64,000 nt of DNA from Metaclostridioides mangenotii. GTDB taxonomy: Bacteria > Bacillota > Clostridia > Peptostreptococcales > Peptostreptococcaceae. The notes under the pieces are model-generated. The model searched no databases and was not told where the DNA came from. It worked only from the letters and a program-made list of their open reading frames with translations. The DNA is taken from assembly GCF_017873185.1 (NCBI RefSeq), contig NZ_JAGGJX010000002.1, forward strand, positions 310,001 through 374,000, read 5' to 3'. The translations under genes were made by a program, and so were the position numbers. Of this stretch, positions 26,871 through 36,170 are shown one piece after another; position 1 is the stretch's first letter; every line of letters begins with the position of its first letter.

Positions 26871-28424
26871 TTACTCAAGTGGTATCTTTAACATAAATGT
26901 GGTACCAACGTCTATTTTACTAGTTACATCGATTGTACCGCCGTGTCTAGTAATAATCCACTTTGCAATTGCTAATCCAAGACCTGTGCCTCCAGTTTCT
27001 CTAGTTCTAGATTTATCGGCTCTATAGAACCTATCGAAAATCTTTGGAAGATCTTCTTTAGACATACCTATACCTGTGTCTTTAATAACAATAGTTGCTT
27101 TATTATCAGTTGCATAAGAAGATAGAGTTATTTCACCGCCGTACTTAGTGTACTTGATGCTGTTATCTACAAACACTCGAAGTGCTTCTTTAAGTAGGTT
27201 TCTATCGGCATTTATATTTATAGGTTCATTTAAATCAGATTTTATATTATGTCTTCCTTCATCTATTAGGTTGCTTTCTTTAACTAAGTTATCAATAAGG
27301 TCGTTTAATTTAAACATGTCCTTATTAAACCTCTGAGTATTTTTATCTCCTCTGGCTAAGAACAAAAGCTGTTCTATAAGACCTTTCATATTTTCTGATT
27401 CCGATTCAATCGCTGTAATCGATTCATCTAATACTGCTTTGTCGTCTTTACCCCAGCGGTTAAGCATCCTAGCGTAACCTTGTATAACCGTAAGTGGAGT
27501 TCTAAGTTCGTGTGACGCATCTGAAACAAATTGATTTTGTGTTTCATAGGATTCTTGAATTCTATCTAACATACCGTTAAATGTGTTTGCTAGATCTTTA
27601 AGTTCATTTTGTGATCCTAAGATATTTAGTCTAGTATCTATATTATTGATAGTAATATCCTTAACGGTTCTATTCATATCGTCAATAGGTCTCAGTATTT
27701 TTTTTGTTTTAATAGATACTTTTATAAGTGAAATAAGTGTAATAACACCTTCAATAACAAATAAGACAAGTATTAGAGAACCTATTAGCCACACATCTTC
27801 AGTAAGGTCGTACGACATATCTACTTGAATATTATTTTTGCCAACTTTTACTGTTTCCTCAAGCTTGTAGTTAATAGATAAATTTCTTTTAAAGAAGAAG
27901 TTTATATTGTATTTATTATTTGTATCTTTGTAGATATCTAAATATCTATTTTTGTACACTTTGTGGGATTTGCCAACTTTCTCTCCCTTAATAGTGCTAT
28001 TCTTATAGATAAGTTTATTTTTATTGTCGTAAATACTAACATTGTTTGAATCGTATCTATTCAACAAACTGAGTACTTTTTTAGTATCTTTCTTTACACT
28101 TTTACTTGAAGTTATTTTCTCTTCAATTATATAGTTTGAGTAAGAGTTAAGCTGTTTATCTAAGCTTTGTTCTGTTCTTGCGATTACAAATGCACTTGTC
28201 GCTACAGCCATTAACAAATTTAGAGTTATAAAAACGCTAAACATTCTAAAAAAATACATAATATTTAATTTTAATACTATAGATAGTCTGAATCTTTCAA
28301 GCATCGATTGGTAGGCATTACTAGCCAATTGTTTAATTTCTCTTCCTATGAATTTGAATACAACAGAAGCTTTACTAGATTCCTTTTTAAACTTTATATC
28401 GTCAAATTTATGTTTATTCTTCAT
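26871..28424 (-). CDS. Sensor histidine kinase, HAMP type
   Basis: A 517-residue kinase. A cytoplasmic stretch precedes helix 1 (near residue 60); an extracytoplasmic sensor of about 130 residues and helix 2 (IGSLILVLFVIEGVITLISL) follow, then HAMP, the H-box FVSDASHELRTPLTVIQGY, N-box, and DTGIGM and GGTGLGLAI. It overlaps the upstream response regulator gene by 11 bases, making an OmpR-type pair. The domain order matches the CssS/BaeS-like envelope sensors; the signal is unknown. The ~60-residue basic N-terminal extension is somewhat long for the class. Confidence 0.88.
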   Translation of the reverse strand: MKNKHKFDDIKFKKESSKASVVFKFIGREIKQLASNAYQSMLERFRLSIVLKLNIMYFFRMFSVFITLNLLMAVATSAFVIARTEQSLDKQLNSYSNYIIEEKITSSKSVKKDTKKVLSLLNRYDSNNVSIYDNKNKLIYKNSTIKGEKVGKSHKVYKNRYLDIYKDTNNKYNINFFFKRNLSINYKLEETVKVGKNNIQVDMSYDLTEDVWLIGSLILVLFVIEGVITLISLIKVSIKTKKILRPIDDMNRTVKDITINNIDTRLNILGSQNELKDLANTFNGMLDRIQESYETQNQFVSDASHELRTPLTVIQGYARMLNRWGKDDKAVLDESITAIESESENMKGLIEQLLFLARGDKNTQRFNKDMFKLNDLIDNLVKESNLIDEGRHNIKSDLNEPININADRNLLKEALRVFVDNSIKYTKYGGEITLSSYATDNKATIVIKDTGIGMSKEDLPKIFDRFYRADKSRTRETGGTGLGLAIAKWIITRHGGTIDVTSKIDVGTTFMLKIPLE

Positions 28425-29097
28425 ACTTTATCACATATCCAACCCCTCTAACTGTGTAAATAAATTTCTCACTGTATCTATCATCTATTTTACTTCTAAG
28501 ATATCTAATGTACACATCGACAATATTGGTATCACCGTAGTAGTCAAAGCCCCAGACTTTTTCTAAAATAATATCTCTCGATAATACTCTGTCTTTATTT
28601 TCAACTAAGTACTTAAGTAAATCGAACTCTCTCTTTGTAAGTTCAATTACATCGTCTTGATATTCAACTATGTACTTATCAAGATCTATACTTAAGTTTC
28701 CAAGTGTAAGAGTGTTGCTTTCCTCTACATAAGATTTTTTTCTCTTTAAAATAACTCTTATTCTAGCTAAAAGTTCCTCGATCTCAAATGGCTTAGTTAC
28801 ATAATCATCAGCGCCGAGATCTAATCCACTTACTTTTTCAAAAGTTTCGTCTCTAGCCGTAAGCATTATTACTGGTGTATCTTTTAATTCACGAAGTCGT
28901 CTAAGGACTTCCATACCGCTAAGACCTGGTAGCATTATATCCAGCAAAATCAAATCGTAATTATTTTCAATAGCAAGCGTAAGAGCTTCTTTACCATTAC
29001 CTGATTTTTCAATTGTATAGCCTTCATAATTTAATTCTAACTCAAGGTAACGAGCTAACTTTACCTCATCTTCTACTATAAGGATATTTCCCTTCAT
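28414..29097 (-). CDS. OmpR-family response regulator
   Basis: A 227-residue regulator with receiver domain (ILIVEDE acidic pocket, phospho-Asp in LILLDIMLPG, Lys in DYVTKPFEIEELLARI) and a winged-helix effector (LTKREFDLLKYLVEN, YIRYLRSKID, VRGVGYVI). I chose the third ATG (29097) because GGAGG lies five bases before it. It forms an operon with the histidine kinase. The envelope genes next to it, oriented the same way, may be its regulon. Confidence 0.9.
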   Translation of the reverse strand: MKGNILIVEDEVKLARYLELELNYEGYTIEKSGNGKEALTLAIENNYDLILLDIMLPGLSGMEVLRRLRELKDTPVIMLTARDETFEKVSGLDLGADDYVTKPFEIEELLARIRVILKRKKSYVEESNTLTLGNLSIDLDKYIVEYQDDVIELTKREFDLLKYLVENKDRVLSRDIILEKVWGFDYYGDTNIVDVYIRYLRSKIDDRYSEKFIYTVRGVGYVIKYEE

Positions 29098-29151
29098 AGT
29101 TCCCTCCATAGTTCCCACTAATATATTAAGTTTTATTCTTATATCTTATAA

Positions 29152-29192
29152 TAGCAAAAAGATACTGAAAATACACACATATTTTCAATATC
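29152..29192 (-). terminator. Terminator after the DUF4342 gene
   Basis: On the minus strand GATATTGAAAATA pairs with TATTTTCAGTATC around TGTGTG, with TTTTTG following. It separates the DUF4342 transcript from the response regulator gene. Confidence 0.75.
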
Positions 29193-29208
29193 CTTAGTGC
29201 TATTTATA

Positions 29209-29736
29209 TTATTTTCTTAACTCGACTTTTATATCGTTTACAGTATCTCCAACTTTCGAGCTGTATTCATTAACAGAAGTTTTTTCTACATCTTCTCCTA
29301 CGAAATTAATTTTATGTCCTGTAAACAATGCTAATAATAGTAGAGGGATTACTATATAGAAAGCAAATACAGTACCTATAGCTAAGAAAGTAAGTGGTAT
29401 ATTCATTACTATTTTATCTTCCTTTTTTATAACAACATGGTTTCTATTTCCAACTTTTACAACCTTTTTAATCCATCTAGTTATTCCAGTTAAAGTTTCA
29501 CCAGTGTTGTGTTTATTGCCATAACCTTTGTAATCATCAAATCCTTTCTTAAACTCATTTTTAAAGTCATTTAAATCCTTGAAACCTCTATTGCTATTTC
29601 TTATATTTTTGTTTTTTTCTAAATATATTATAGATTCAAGTATATCTCCATTATTTTGTTCAAGAGCTTCCTTTGCATCCTCAAAACTTACATCGACTCT
29701 CTTTCTTAATTCATCTATCATTTCTAAAGTTATCAT
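29209..29736 (-). CDS. DUF4342 / UBA-like domain membrane protein
   Basis: A 175-residue protein. Residues 1-45 (EMIDELRKRVDVSFEDAKEALEQNNGDILESIIYLE) form a UBA/TS-N-like three-helix domain of the kind used in protein binding. After a charged linker comes a DUF4342 segment and one membrane helix (FLAIGTVFAFYIVIPLLLLALFTG). Function unknown. AGGAGG precedes the ATG. It follows an 79-residue membrane protein by about 80 bases, and both lie next to an envelope two-component system. Confidence 0.75.
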   Translation of the reverse strand: MITLEMIDELRKRVDVSFEDAKEALEQNNGDILESIIYLEKNKNIRNSNRGFKDLNDFKNEFKKGFDDYKGYGNKHNTGETLTGITRWIKKVVKVGNRNHVVIKKEDKIVMNIPLTFLAIGTVFAFYIVIPLLLLALFTGHKINFVGEDVEKTSVNEYSSKVGDTVNDIKVELRK

Positions 29737-29816
29737 AATTTATTCCTCCTAAATTTTTAGTTTATTTTATTTAAATTTTTATTTGCAAATCAAATTTTAA
29801 TTTATGCTAATGAAGC

Positions 29817-30056
29817 TTAGAATATAAAATGTATAAAGTTTAAAGCAACTCTTATTAACATCAATATCCCTATTGCAAGCATTGCAAAGTTTACAAAACC
29901 GCTTTTTGATATTCTTTCATTAGCAAGATATATAAGTAAAATCGGAATAGCTAATTTTACTACAAATCCTATTGTCGATCCAACTAACCCCAAAACAATT
30001 CCTATTAGTATAATAATTCCTATAATCTTTGCTATGTTGACACAAAACCTAACCAT
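29817..30056 (-). CDS. Small integral membrane protein
   Basis: A 79-residue, almost wholly hydrophobic protein with two or three helices (IIGIIILIGIVLGLVGSTIGF, LAIPILLIYLA, FAMLAIGILMLIRVAL). AAGGGGTGG lies before the ATG. It is upstream of and co-directional with the DUF4342 gene, so probably its partner. The family was not recognised. Confidence 0.65.
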   Translation of the reverse strand: MVRFCVNIAKIIGIIILIGIVLGLVGSTIGFVVKLAIPILLIYLANERISKSGFVNFAMLAIGILMLIRVALNFIHFIF

Positions 30057-30380
30057 ATTACCACCCCTTAAGATATTTTATGTAAATAAACTTTTAAGTT
30101 TATCATTTCCTCTTATGTTTTGTTTTTATTGTTTGCTTGTTGTTGATAATCTTATTATATGAAATAATTCTTAGTTCTAAGTTAATGAAACATTAGAAAC
30201 AGATTAGAAAACTTTGGGTAGGGTAGGAGGAATGCTTTTTACAGTTTGTAAAATAAAAGGATTTGCTAAGTGGTTATATGTTTGTTTGATTATTTTAATA
30301 TCGATAAACAGCAATTTAATTTTGATAAACAATATGAAATGTGCTATTATATATTTATATTAATTGGAAGGAGTAAAAAA

Positions 30381-30884
30381 ATGTTAAAAAACATTAGTTA
30401 TAAAGCTTTAAATATAATAATGATATTTGGAATAGCAATTACACTTTTGGTACTTTTTGTAGTACCTTCGATAGTATCAGAGATAGTCTATAGTTTTCAA
30501 ACTAGCCGATCACTAGATTCAAATATTGTTACAAATATTACTGTATCCGTTTACTTATGTTCAATACCTTATTTGATTGCGTTATTTTCAATTAAAAGAT
30601 TTTGTAAAATATTAGTGACTGAAAAAAATCCGTTCTCTAAAGAAGTACCTAACATCTTTAAAACTATATCTAAGTGTGCTTTTGTTGAGTTTATAATCTT
30701 AAACATAACTATTTTTTTATTAACATTCAAATATATATTTGATAAAAATATGTTTTTTTCAATAGTAATGTTGAGTGTTATAATATCACTAATAATTTTA
30801 GCTATAGGTTTTTATAGTCTTATTTCGTTTAAATTTTTCACTATGGCAATAGATATAAAGGACGAAAATGATAATACTATATAG
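30381..30884 (+). CDS. DUF2975 family membrane protein
   Basis: A 167-residue protein with four membrane helices and the middle motif ITVSVYLCSIPYLIALFSIKRFCKIL typical of DUF2975. The start at 30381 has GGAAGGAG eight bases upstream; an in-frame Met at 30270 has none. DUF2975 genes are often followed by a small helix-turn-helix regulator; here none follows, and the gene is alone before a hairpin. Function unknown. Confidence 0.75.
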   Translation: MLKNISYKALNIIMIFGIAITLLVLFVVPSIVSEIVYSFQTSRSLDSNIVTNITVSVYLCSIPYLIALFSIKRFCKILVTEKNPFSKEVPNIFKTISKCAFVEFIILNITIFLLTFKYIFDKNMFFSIVMLSVIISLIILAIGFYSLISFKFFTMAIDIKDENDNTI

Positions 30885-30992
30885 CTTAGTTGAAAAAAAT
30901 GTGTCTAATAACTCACCTTTAAATAAATGTATTTAAAAATTAAGGAATGACACCGTAATATTGACCCTTCGGATAAAACTGATAAATGAAAA

Positions 30993-31035
30993 AACTGCTA
31001 CTAAATAATAATTAAGTTATTATTTAGTAGCAGTT
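30993..31035. terminator. Perfect 19-bp hairpin after the DUF2975 gene
   Basis: AACTGCTACTAAATAATAA and its exact reverse complement are separated by five bases. A T-poor tail (AGCTTTTACTTT) follows, so termination is likely but not certain. Confidence 0.6.
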
Positions 31036-31119
31036 AGCTTTTACTTTAAATCAGAATTATATCAATATTAGAAATAATTAGTTCGGAAATTAGAATTGAA
31101 TAATTTATAATTCAATAGA

Positions 31120-31158
31120 AAATAGGATGTCTCGATTTACATCCTATTTCTGTTTTTC
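31120..31158 (+). terminator. Intrinsic terminator-like hairpin
   Basis: AAATAGGATGT/ACATCCTATTT followed by CTGTTTTT. It overlaps the 3' end of the VanZ remnant on the other strand. Confidence 0.6.
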
Positions 31159-31397
31159 AAATTAATATATTCCAATTCATTTTTCATTGATTTAAATAAA
31201 AATTTAATGGAAGTTAAAATTAATAACGGTAATAATGCAACAATGCATGTTCCGATTGAAGCTAAAACATTAAGGATTTTATTTGTATTTGCACTGAACA
31301 GCTTAAAAAATAGAAAATATAATCCGACTCCAATAATTCCACCTAATGTATTTCCGATAAGGTCAGTTATATCACTAACGCCTATTGCAAAGATGAA
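31137..31397 (-). pseudogene. VanZ-like protein, C-terminal remnant
   Basis: Reading the minus strand gives FIFAIGVSDITDLIGNTLGG, then IGVGLYFLFFKLF and a last membrane helix, ending at a stop at 31137. The segment GVSDITDLIGNTLGGIIG is the conserved end of VanZ-family membrane proteins. A stop codon at 31398-31400 lies just before it and no start with ribosome site exists, so only the C-terminal third is left. A 76-codon frame on the plus strand here is its shadow. Confidence 0.65.
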
Positions 31398-31424
31398 TTA
31401 TTTGAGATTTTTTATACTTTTTAG

Positions 31425-31559
31425 TTCATTCCTTTAAGCCAACCGAAAGGCTTGACCCAGCGAGAGTTATTGATTTTGTTAGGTGAGCTACAATCAAATC
31501 CGTACCGATAGTTATGCCCTGAAGCAAACCCAACAATTCGATAACTCCCGCGGAAACGC
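31425..31559. other. Compositionally distinct segment between VanZ remnant and ABC gene
   Basis: These 135 bases are clearly richer in G+C than the flanks (AAGCCaaccgaaaGGCTT hairpin, CCCGCGGAAACG). On the minus strand one frame running into the segment reads RGSYRIVGFASGHNYRYGFD and on to WVKPFGWLKGMN, which looks like protein rather than chance, but has no start and overlaps the end of the ABC gene in another frame. Probably a fragment of a foreign gene or repeat. Confidence 0.4.
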
Positions 31560-33947
31560 CTATTCTGTACGAAGTGCCTCAACAGGATTTTTCTTAGCGG
31601 CCATTCTTGCAGGTAAAGCACCACCAAGTAGTGTAAGAGATACACTTATAACTAGAAGTAGTATAGCGTGAACAGGATTAAGCTGAGCTACACCATCTAG
31701 GTCTGTAAGGTTCTTAAGTACATTATTTATTGGGAATGTCAATAAATAAGATATTAGTATACCAAGTGCTCCTGAACAAGTTCCTATTATAAATGTTTCT
31801 GCTGTAAACACTCTAGTTATATCTTTCTTCCTAGCTCCAAGTGATCTAAGTACACCAATTTCCTTTGTTCTCTCTAGTACTGATATATAGGTAATTATAC
31901 CTATCATAATTAATGATACAACTAGCGAGATCGATGCAAAGGCAATTAGTACAAGTGTTATTGAGTCCATTATCCCACCGGATAAATCTGTAAATGTGGA
32001 AGCTAGGTCTGTGTATAAGATTGAATCTTCAACATCTTTACCGTTATTCCATTTGTTTAAGTAACTTAATATATCATCTTTTGTAGTAAAATCTTTTGGA
32101 TATATAGTTATAGAAAATGGAGTAGAATTAGCACCTAATTGTGATAATACCTGATCTTTAGTAGGTGCTTGTGCATTAACTACTGAATTTCCCATTGTCA
32201 TCATTTGATCAGCTCCAGAAGATTGCATTCCTGTTGATGAGGTTTCTTCTCCAAAAGGTTGTCCTGTCAGTATATTAAAGTCAGTGTCTTTCTGCGCTTT
32301 TACTATTTCAGAATTTTTAGCATCGTCTATAAAGTACTGAGCTAGATCATCCGAATAAAAAAGACCAGGTGAAAGTATTTCTAATTTAGAATCCTCACTA
32401 GATCTAAGAACACCAGCTATTTTAACTGTTTTTGCATTATCGTTGTTGTAAAGATCTATAAGATTGTCCGAATTTGCTTTAGTAGTGAAGAAATCTCCAT
32501 TTTTCTTATAGTAATCATCGTTTAATATCAACTTAAATTCTTTTCCTACTATGTCTTTGTAATTAACGTTTTTAGAATCTTCCATTCCTAATGCTTTTAA
32601 CATATTTTTATCAAGTCTATTGTAACTGTCTACAATAAGTACTAAATCTGTTTTATCTTTAGGGTATGAGCCAGATAGTAGATCGTAGTTGCTTTTTAAA
32701 TAACTGCTTGAATCTGAATCTTTTCCACTTGGGAATGTAGAGAAGTTGACTGTAGATGTATTAACTGGGTTTGCAGTTTCTCCATCAGATTTTAGCAGAT
32801 TCATATTTACAAGTCTAGTATACGATGTACCTGAAAGCATTTCAGGGTTGATGTCTTTTACATATTCTAGGTAATCATCTGTAAACTTGTTTGTGTGCTC
32901 TAGACTGTTATCACTAGGATCGTAAGGGTAAATATGATTTACTTTTGGGTATTGATCTTTATTTACAGATTTACTTACCAGTTTTTTATTTTGCTCTTTC
33001 ATTGCATCTATATCCATATTGGCCATCTTTTGGTTGATACTTATAGGGAATCCTGAAAGTGTACTGTTTTCAAACTCACCTATCTGTTTGTCAAATCCAT
33101 TTGAGAGAGAAAGTACTAGTGCAATTCCTATGATTCCTATACTTGATGCAAATGCAGTAAGTGCAGTTCTCCATTTTTTAGTCGAAATATTTTTAGCAGA
33201 TAGTTTTAAAGCCGTAAGAAAACTCATATTGGTCTTTTTAAGCTTGTAATCTGATTTAACCAATTTATCATCAAATGGGTTGCTGTCAGATTTTATTTCA
33301 CCATCTCTAAACTCGACAATTCTATCAGTGTATTCATTTGCTAAATCAGGGTTATGCGTTACCATAACGACTAATTTATCTTTAGAAATCTCTTTTATAA
33401 GCTCCATTATTTGTACACTTGTATGTGTATCTAATGCTCCTGTAGGTTCATCGGCAAGTATAATATCTGGATCATTTGCAAGTGCACGCGCTATTGCGAC
33501 CCTCTGCATTTGACCACCGGATAATTGATTGGGCTTTTTATGTACGTGCTCTTTTAGCCCAACCTTTTCTAAAACCTCTAGTGCTTTTGAATGTTTTTCT
33601 TTAGATGAAACGCCGCTCAAAGTCATTCCCATCTCAACATTATCCATTATACTTAAATGAGAGATAAGGTTGTAACTTTGAAACACAAATCCAACACTGT
33701 TGTTTCTGTAAGCATCCCAATCGGAGTCTTTAAAATTCTTTGTAGATTTTCCGTTTATAATGAGGTCTCCTTCATCGTATTGATCAAGTCCACCTACAAT
33801 ATTTAAACAAGTCGTTTTACCAGAGCCACTAGGCCCAAGGATTGCAACAAACTCAGATTCTCTAAATTTAAGACTGACCTTATTAAGGGCAACTTGTGTA
33901 AATTCACCTGTTGTATAACTTTTGACTATATCTTTTAACTGTAGCAT
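31560..33947 (-). CDS. MacB-like ABC transporter, fused ATPase and permease
   Basis: A 795-residue fusion. Residues 1-225 are an ABC ATPase (GPSGSGKTT, LSGGQMQRVAIARAL, ILADEPTGALD). Then come a first helix (residue ~265), a large extracytoplasmic domain of about 350 residues with many Asp/Ser/Asn, and three helices of an FtsX/MacB permease (TKEIGVLRSLGARKKDITRVF). This is typical of Firmicutes exporters for antimicrobial peptides or lipoproteins. AGGAGG precedes the ATG. It is divergent from a two-component system at 34101, a common arrangement for peptide-stress exporters. Confidence 0.88.
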   Translation of the reverse strand: MLQLKDIVKSYTTGEFTQVALNKVSLKFRESEFVAILGPSGSGKTTCLNIVGGLDQYDEGDLIINGKSTKNFKDSDWDAYRNNSVGFVFQSYNLISHLSIMDNVEMGMTLSGVSSKEKHSKALEVLEKVGLKEHVHKKPNQLSGGQMQRVAIARALANDPDIILADEPTGALDTHTSVQIMELIKEISKDKLVVMVTHNPDLANEYTDRIVEFRDGEIKSDSNPFDDKLVKSDYKLKKTNMSFLTALKLSAKNISTKKWRTALTAFASSIGIIGIALVLSLSNGFDKQIGEFENSTLSGFPISINQKMANMDIDAMKEQNKKLVSKSVNKDQYPKVNHIYPYDPSDNSLEHTNKFTDDYLEYVKDINPEMLSGTSYTRLVNMNLLKSDGETANPVNTSTVNFSTFPSGKDSDSSSYLKSNYDLLSGSYPKDKTDLVLIVDSYNRLDKNMLKALGMEDSKNVNYKDIVGKEFKLILNDDYYKKNGDFFTTKANSDNLIDLYNNDNAKTVKIAGVLRSSEDSKLEILSPGLFYSDDLAQYFIDDAKNSEIVKAQKDTDFNILTGQPFGEETSSTGMQSSGADQMMTMGNSVVNAQAPTKDQVLSQLGANSTPFSITIYPKDFTTKDDILSYLNKWNNGKDVEDSILYTDLASTFTDLSGGIMDSITLVLIAFASISLVVSLIMIGIITYISVLERTKEIGVLRSLGARKKDITRVFTAETFIIGTCSGALGILISYLLTFPINNVLKNLTDLDGVAQLNPVHAILLLVISVSLTLLGGALPARMAAKKNPVEALRTE

Positions 33948-34100
33948 TTTTCTCCTCCTTTACTACTAAGTGATATAATTGTAAAATTGTATTATGAACC
34001 GAATGTGAATAAACTCAGTCTATTTTTCAATATGTTCACAATCAGTTAATATTAAGATAGTATTATTTAGAGTAATATGAAAATTAGGGGTGATGATAAA
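33948..34100. promoter_or_regulatory. Divergent promoter region of ABC exporter and two-component genes
   Basis: About 150 bases hold both promoters. GAATGTGAATAAACT and the reverse-like TATGTTCACAATCAG lie about 35 bases apart and could be the binding sites of the adjacent response regulator. This is judged from symmetry only. Confidence 0.35.
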
Positions 34101-34775
34101 GTGTTTAATATACTAATTGCAGAAGATGATAAAAATTTAAGGAAACTTATATCGGCTACTCTCAAGAAGAATGGTTATAATTCATTTGTAGCTGAAGATG
34201 GTGAAAAAGCTTTAAATATTATAGATAATGAACATATTGATCTAGTTATATCAGATATTATGATGCCCAATGTAGACGGATATGATTTAACCGAATCTCT
34301 TAGAGAATCAGGGTATAATATGCCTATACTGATGGTAACTGCAAAAGAGACATTTGATGATAAGAAAAAGGGCTTTATTGTAGGGGCCGATGATTATATG
34401 GTTAAACCTATAGATATAGATGAAATGATACTTAGAATTGGAGCTCTCCTTAGGAGATCAAAAATATCTAACGAACATAGGGTGTATATTGGAGATATTG
34501 TTTTAGATTACGATGAGATATCTGTAAGCATAAATGGAGAAAAGACTACACTTCCTAAGAAGGAGTTTTACTTGTTATTTAAGTTGTTGTCTTATCCGGA
34601 GGTTATATTTACAAGAAGACAACTTCTAGATGAAATCTGGGGAATGGATAATGATGTAGATGAACGTACTGTTGATGTCCATATTAAGAGGCTTAGAGAA
34701 AAATATTACGATTTAGCAGAGTTTGAGATAGTAACTGTGAGAGGTCTTGGGTATAAGTCGGTAAAAAAGGTATGA
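34101..34775 (+). CDS. OmpR-family response regulator
   Basis: A 224-residue regulator with receiver (ILIAEDDKNLR, phospho-Asp in LVISDIMMPNVDG, Lys in DDYMVKPIDIDEMILRI) and winged helix (LPKKEFYLLFKLLS, VDVHIKRLREKY, VRGLGYKS). I chose GTG at 34101, with GGGGTG upstream, since the protein then starts directly at FNILIAEDD; the ATG at 34077 adds eight unlikely residues. It overlaps the kinase gene by four bases and probably controls the divergent exporter. Confidence 0.88.
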   Translation: MFNILIAEDDKNLRKLISATLKKNGYNSFVAEDGEKALNIIDNEHIDLVISDIMMPNVDGYDLTESLRESGYNMPILMVTAKETFDDKKKGFIVGADDYMVKPIDIDEMILRIGALLRRSKISNEHRVYIGDIVLDYDEISVSINGEKTTLPKKEFYLLFKLLSYPEVIFTRRQLLDEIWGMDNDVDERTVDVHIKRLREKYYDLAEFEIVTVRGLGYKSVKKV

Positions 34776-36076
34776 TGAAAAATTTGAGGGTAAAGTTAGT
34801 TGCTCTTATTGTTATGATGATGCTTGTTTCAGGAGTTTGTACAATATTAATATCTGTACTGATTTCAAGTGAAAGTATAATAAAGGAATCAAAGGATAGC
34901 CAGATAGAAATTGTAAATACAGTACTGGATCTGTCTGAGAACACGGACTATCCAGTTGATAAAATAAGTGAATTGAGCAGTAATAGAATGTACAGAGTAA
35001 GTAAAATAGAGGATTTATCAAAGTATAAAGATGAGGCAGTTAAATTAAAAAATGGAGAATATAGTCAAATTAGACTCAAGGGTATGCCTATTGTGAAGAC
35101 AGTATTAAAAGTCGATGATAACTACTTGGTTATATCTACTTGCTATAATAGAAGCAATGAACACTTCAAAGGATTCTTAATAACTGGAACAGCTATAACT
35201 ATTTCTATAATAATAGCTACAGTAATATCAGGAGTTATTTCTAAAAGAGTTTTAAGTCCAGTTAGAGCTTTAAGTAGAGCTACAGAAGAGGTAGCAAAAG
35301 GGGATTTTAGCGTAAGAGTGGATATCCCAAAGGACTATGAATTTGGATTTCTGACAGAAAACTTCAACAAGATGGTACATGAATTAAGCAGTATTGAGAC
35401 ACTTAGAAATGACTTTGTCAGTAATGTATCACATGAAATAAAGACGCCACTTGCGTCTATTCAGGGATTTGCAAAGCTATTACAAGACAATAATTTTAGT
35501 GAAGAAGAAAAGAAAGAGTTTACTGATATTATAATCAGTGAATCGACTAGATTGTCAAAATTGACTTCAAATATTCTCAAGTTGTCAAAGATAGAAAATC
35601 AAGAGATCAATACTAAAAAGGTCGAGTTTTCGCTTGATGAGCAAATTAGATGTGCGATACTTATTATGGAACAGGAGTGGAGTCGAAAAAATATTAATCT
35701 AGATATAGAACTAGAGGAAGTAAATATTGTAGAAAATGAAGATCTCCTACAACAAGTATGGATAAATCTAATCGGAAATGCTATAAAATTTACAGAAGAC
35801 GGAGGATATGTTTCTATTAAGCTTGAGGATTATAAAGATAAAATAGAAGTTGAAATTTCAGATAGCGGAATTGGTATGACCGAAGATATACAAAGACATA
35901 TGTTTGATAAGTTTTACCAAGGTGATAGATCGCATCTTAGTGAAGGTAATGGCCTTGGGCTATCGTTAGCAAAAAGGATAATCGATATATGTGGTGGAAA
36001 GATATATATTAAAAGTGAACTTGGAGTAGGAACTACATTTACAATTGAATTGAGGAAAGATAAAGATACTATATAG
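34772..36076 (+). CDS. Sensor histidine kinase
   Basis: A 434-residue kinase with two helices (residues ~8-27 and ~132-155) around a 100-residue outer sensor, HAMP (SKRVLSPVRALSRATEEVAKGDF), H-box FVSNVSHEIKTPLASIQGF, N-box LIGNAIKF, and DSGIGM and GNGLGLSLAKRI. Its ATG overlaps the regulator's stop. The extracytoplasmic sensor contrasts with the short-loop BceS kinases, so it may read its ligand directly. Confidence 0.88.
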   Translation: MMKNLRVKLVALIVMMMLVSGVCTILISVLISSESIIKESKDSQIEIVNTVLDLSENTDYPVDKISELSSNRMYRVSKIEDLSKYKDEAVKLKNGEYSQIRLKGMPIVKTVLKVDDNYLVISTCYNRSNEHFKGFLITGTAITISIIIATVISGVISKRVLSPVRALSRATEEVAKGDFSVRVDIPKDYEFGFLTENFNKMVHELSSIETLRNDFVSNVSHEIKTPLASIQGFAKLLQDNNFSEEEKKEFTDIIISESTRLSKLTSNILKLSKIENQEINTKKVEFSLDEQIRCAILIMEQEWSRKNINLDIELEEVNIVENEDLLQQVWINLIGNAIKFTEDGGYVSIKLEDYKDKIEVEISDSGIGMTEDIQRHMFDKFYQGDRSHLSEGNGLGLSLAKRIIDICGGKIYIKSELGVGTTFTIELRKDKDTI

Positions 36077-36170
36077 ACAAATATTGTATTTAATCCTCCT
36101 TTATTACATATATATTCTATATAGTGATACATAATTTATAGCGATATTAATTAATAAAGGAGGAAATTTT

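Noticed and set aside
31207-31437. 76-codon plus-strand frame
   Set aside because: It is the antisense of the VanZ remnant, which reads far better as protein.
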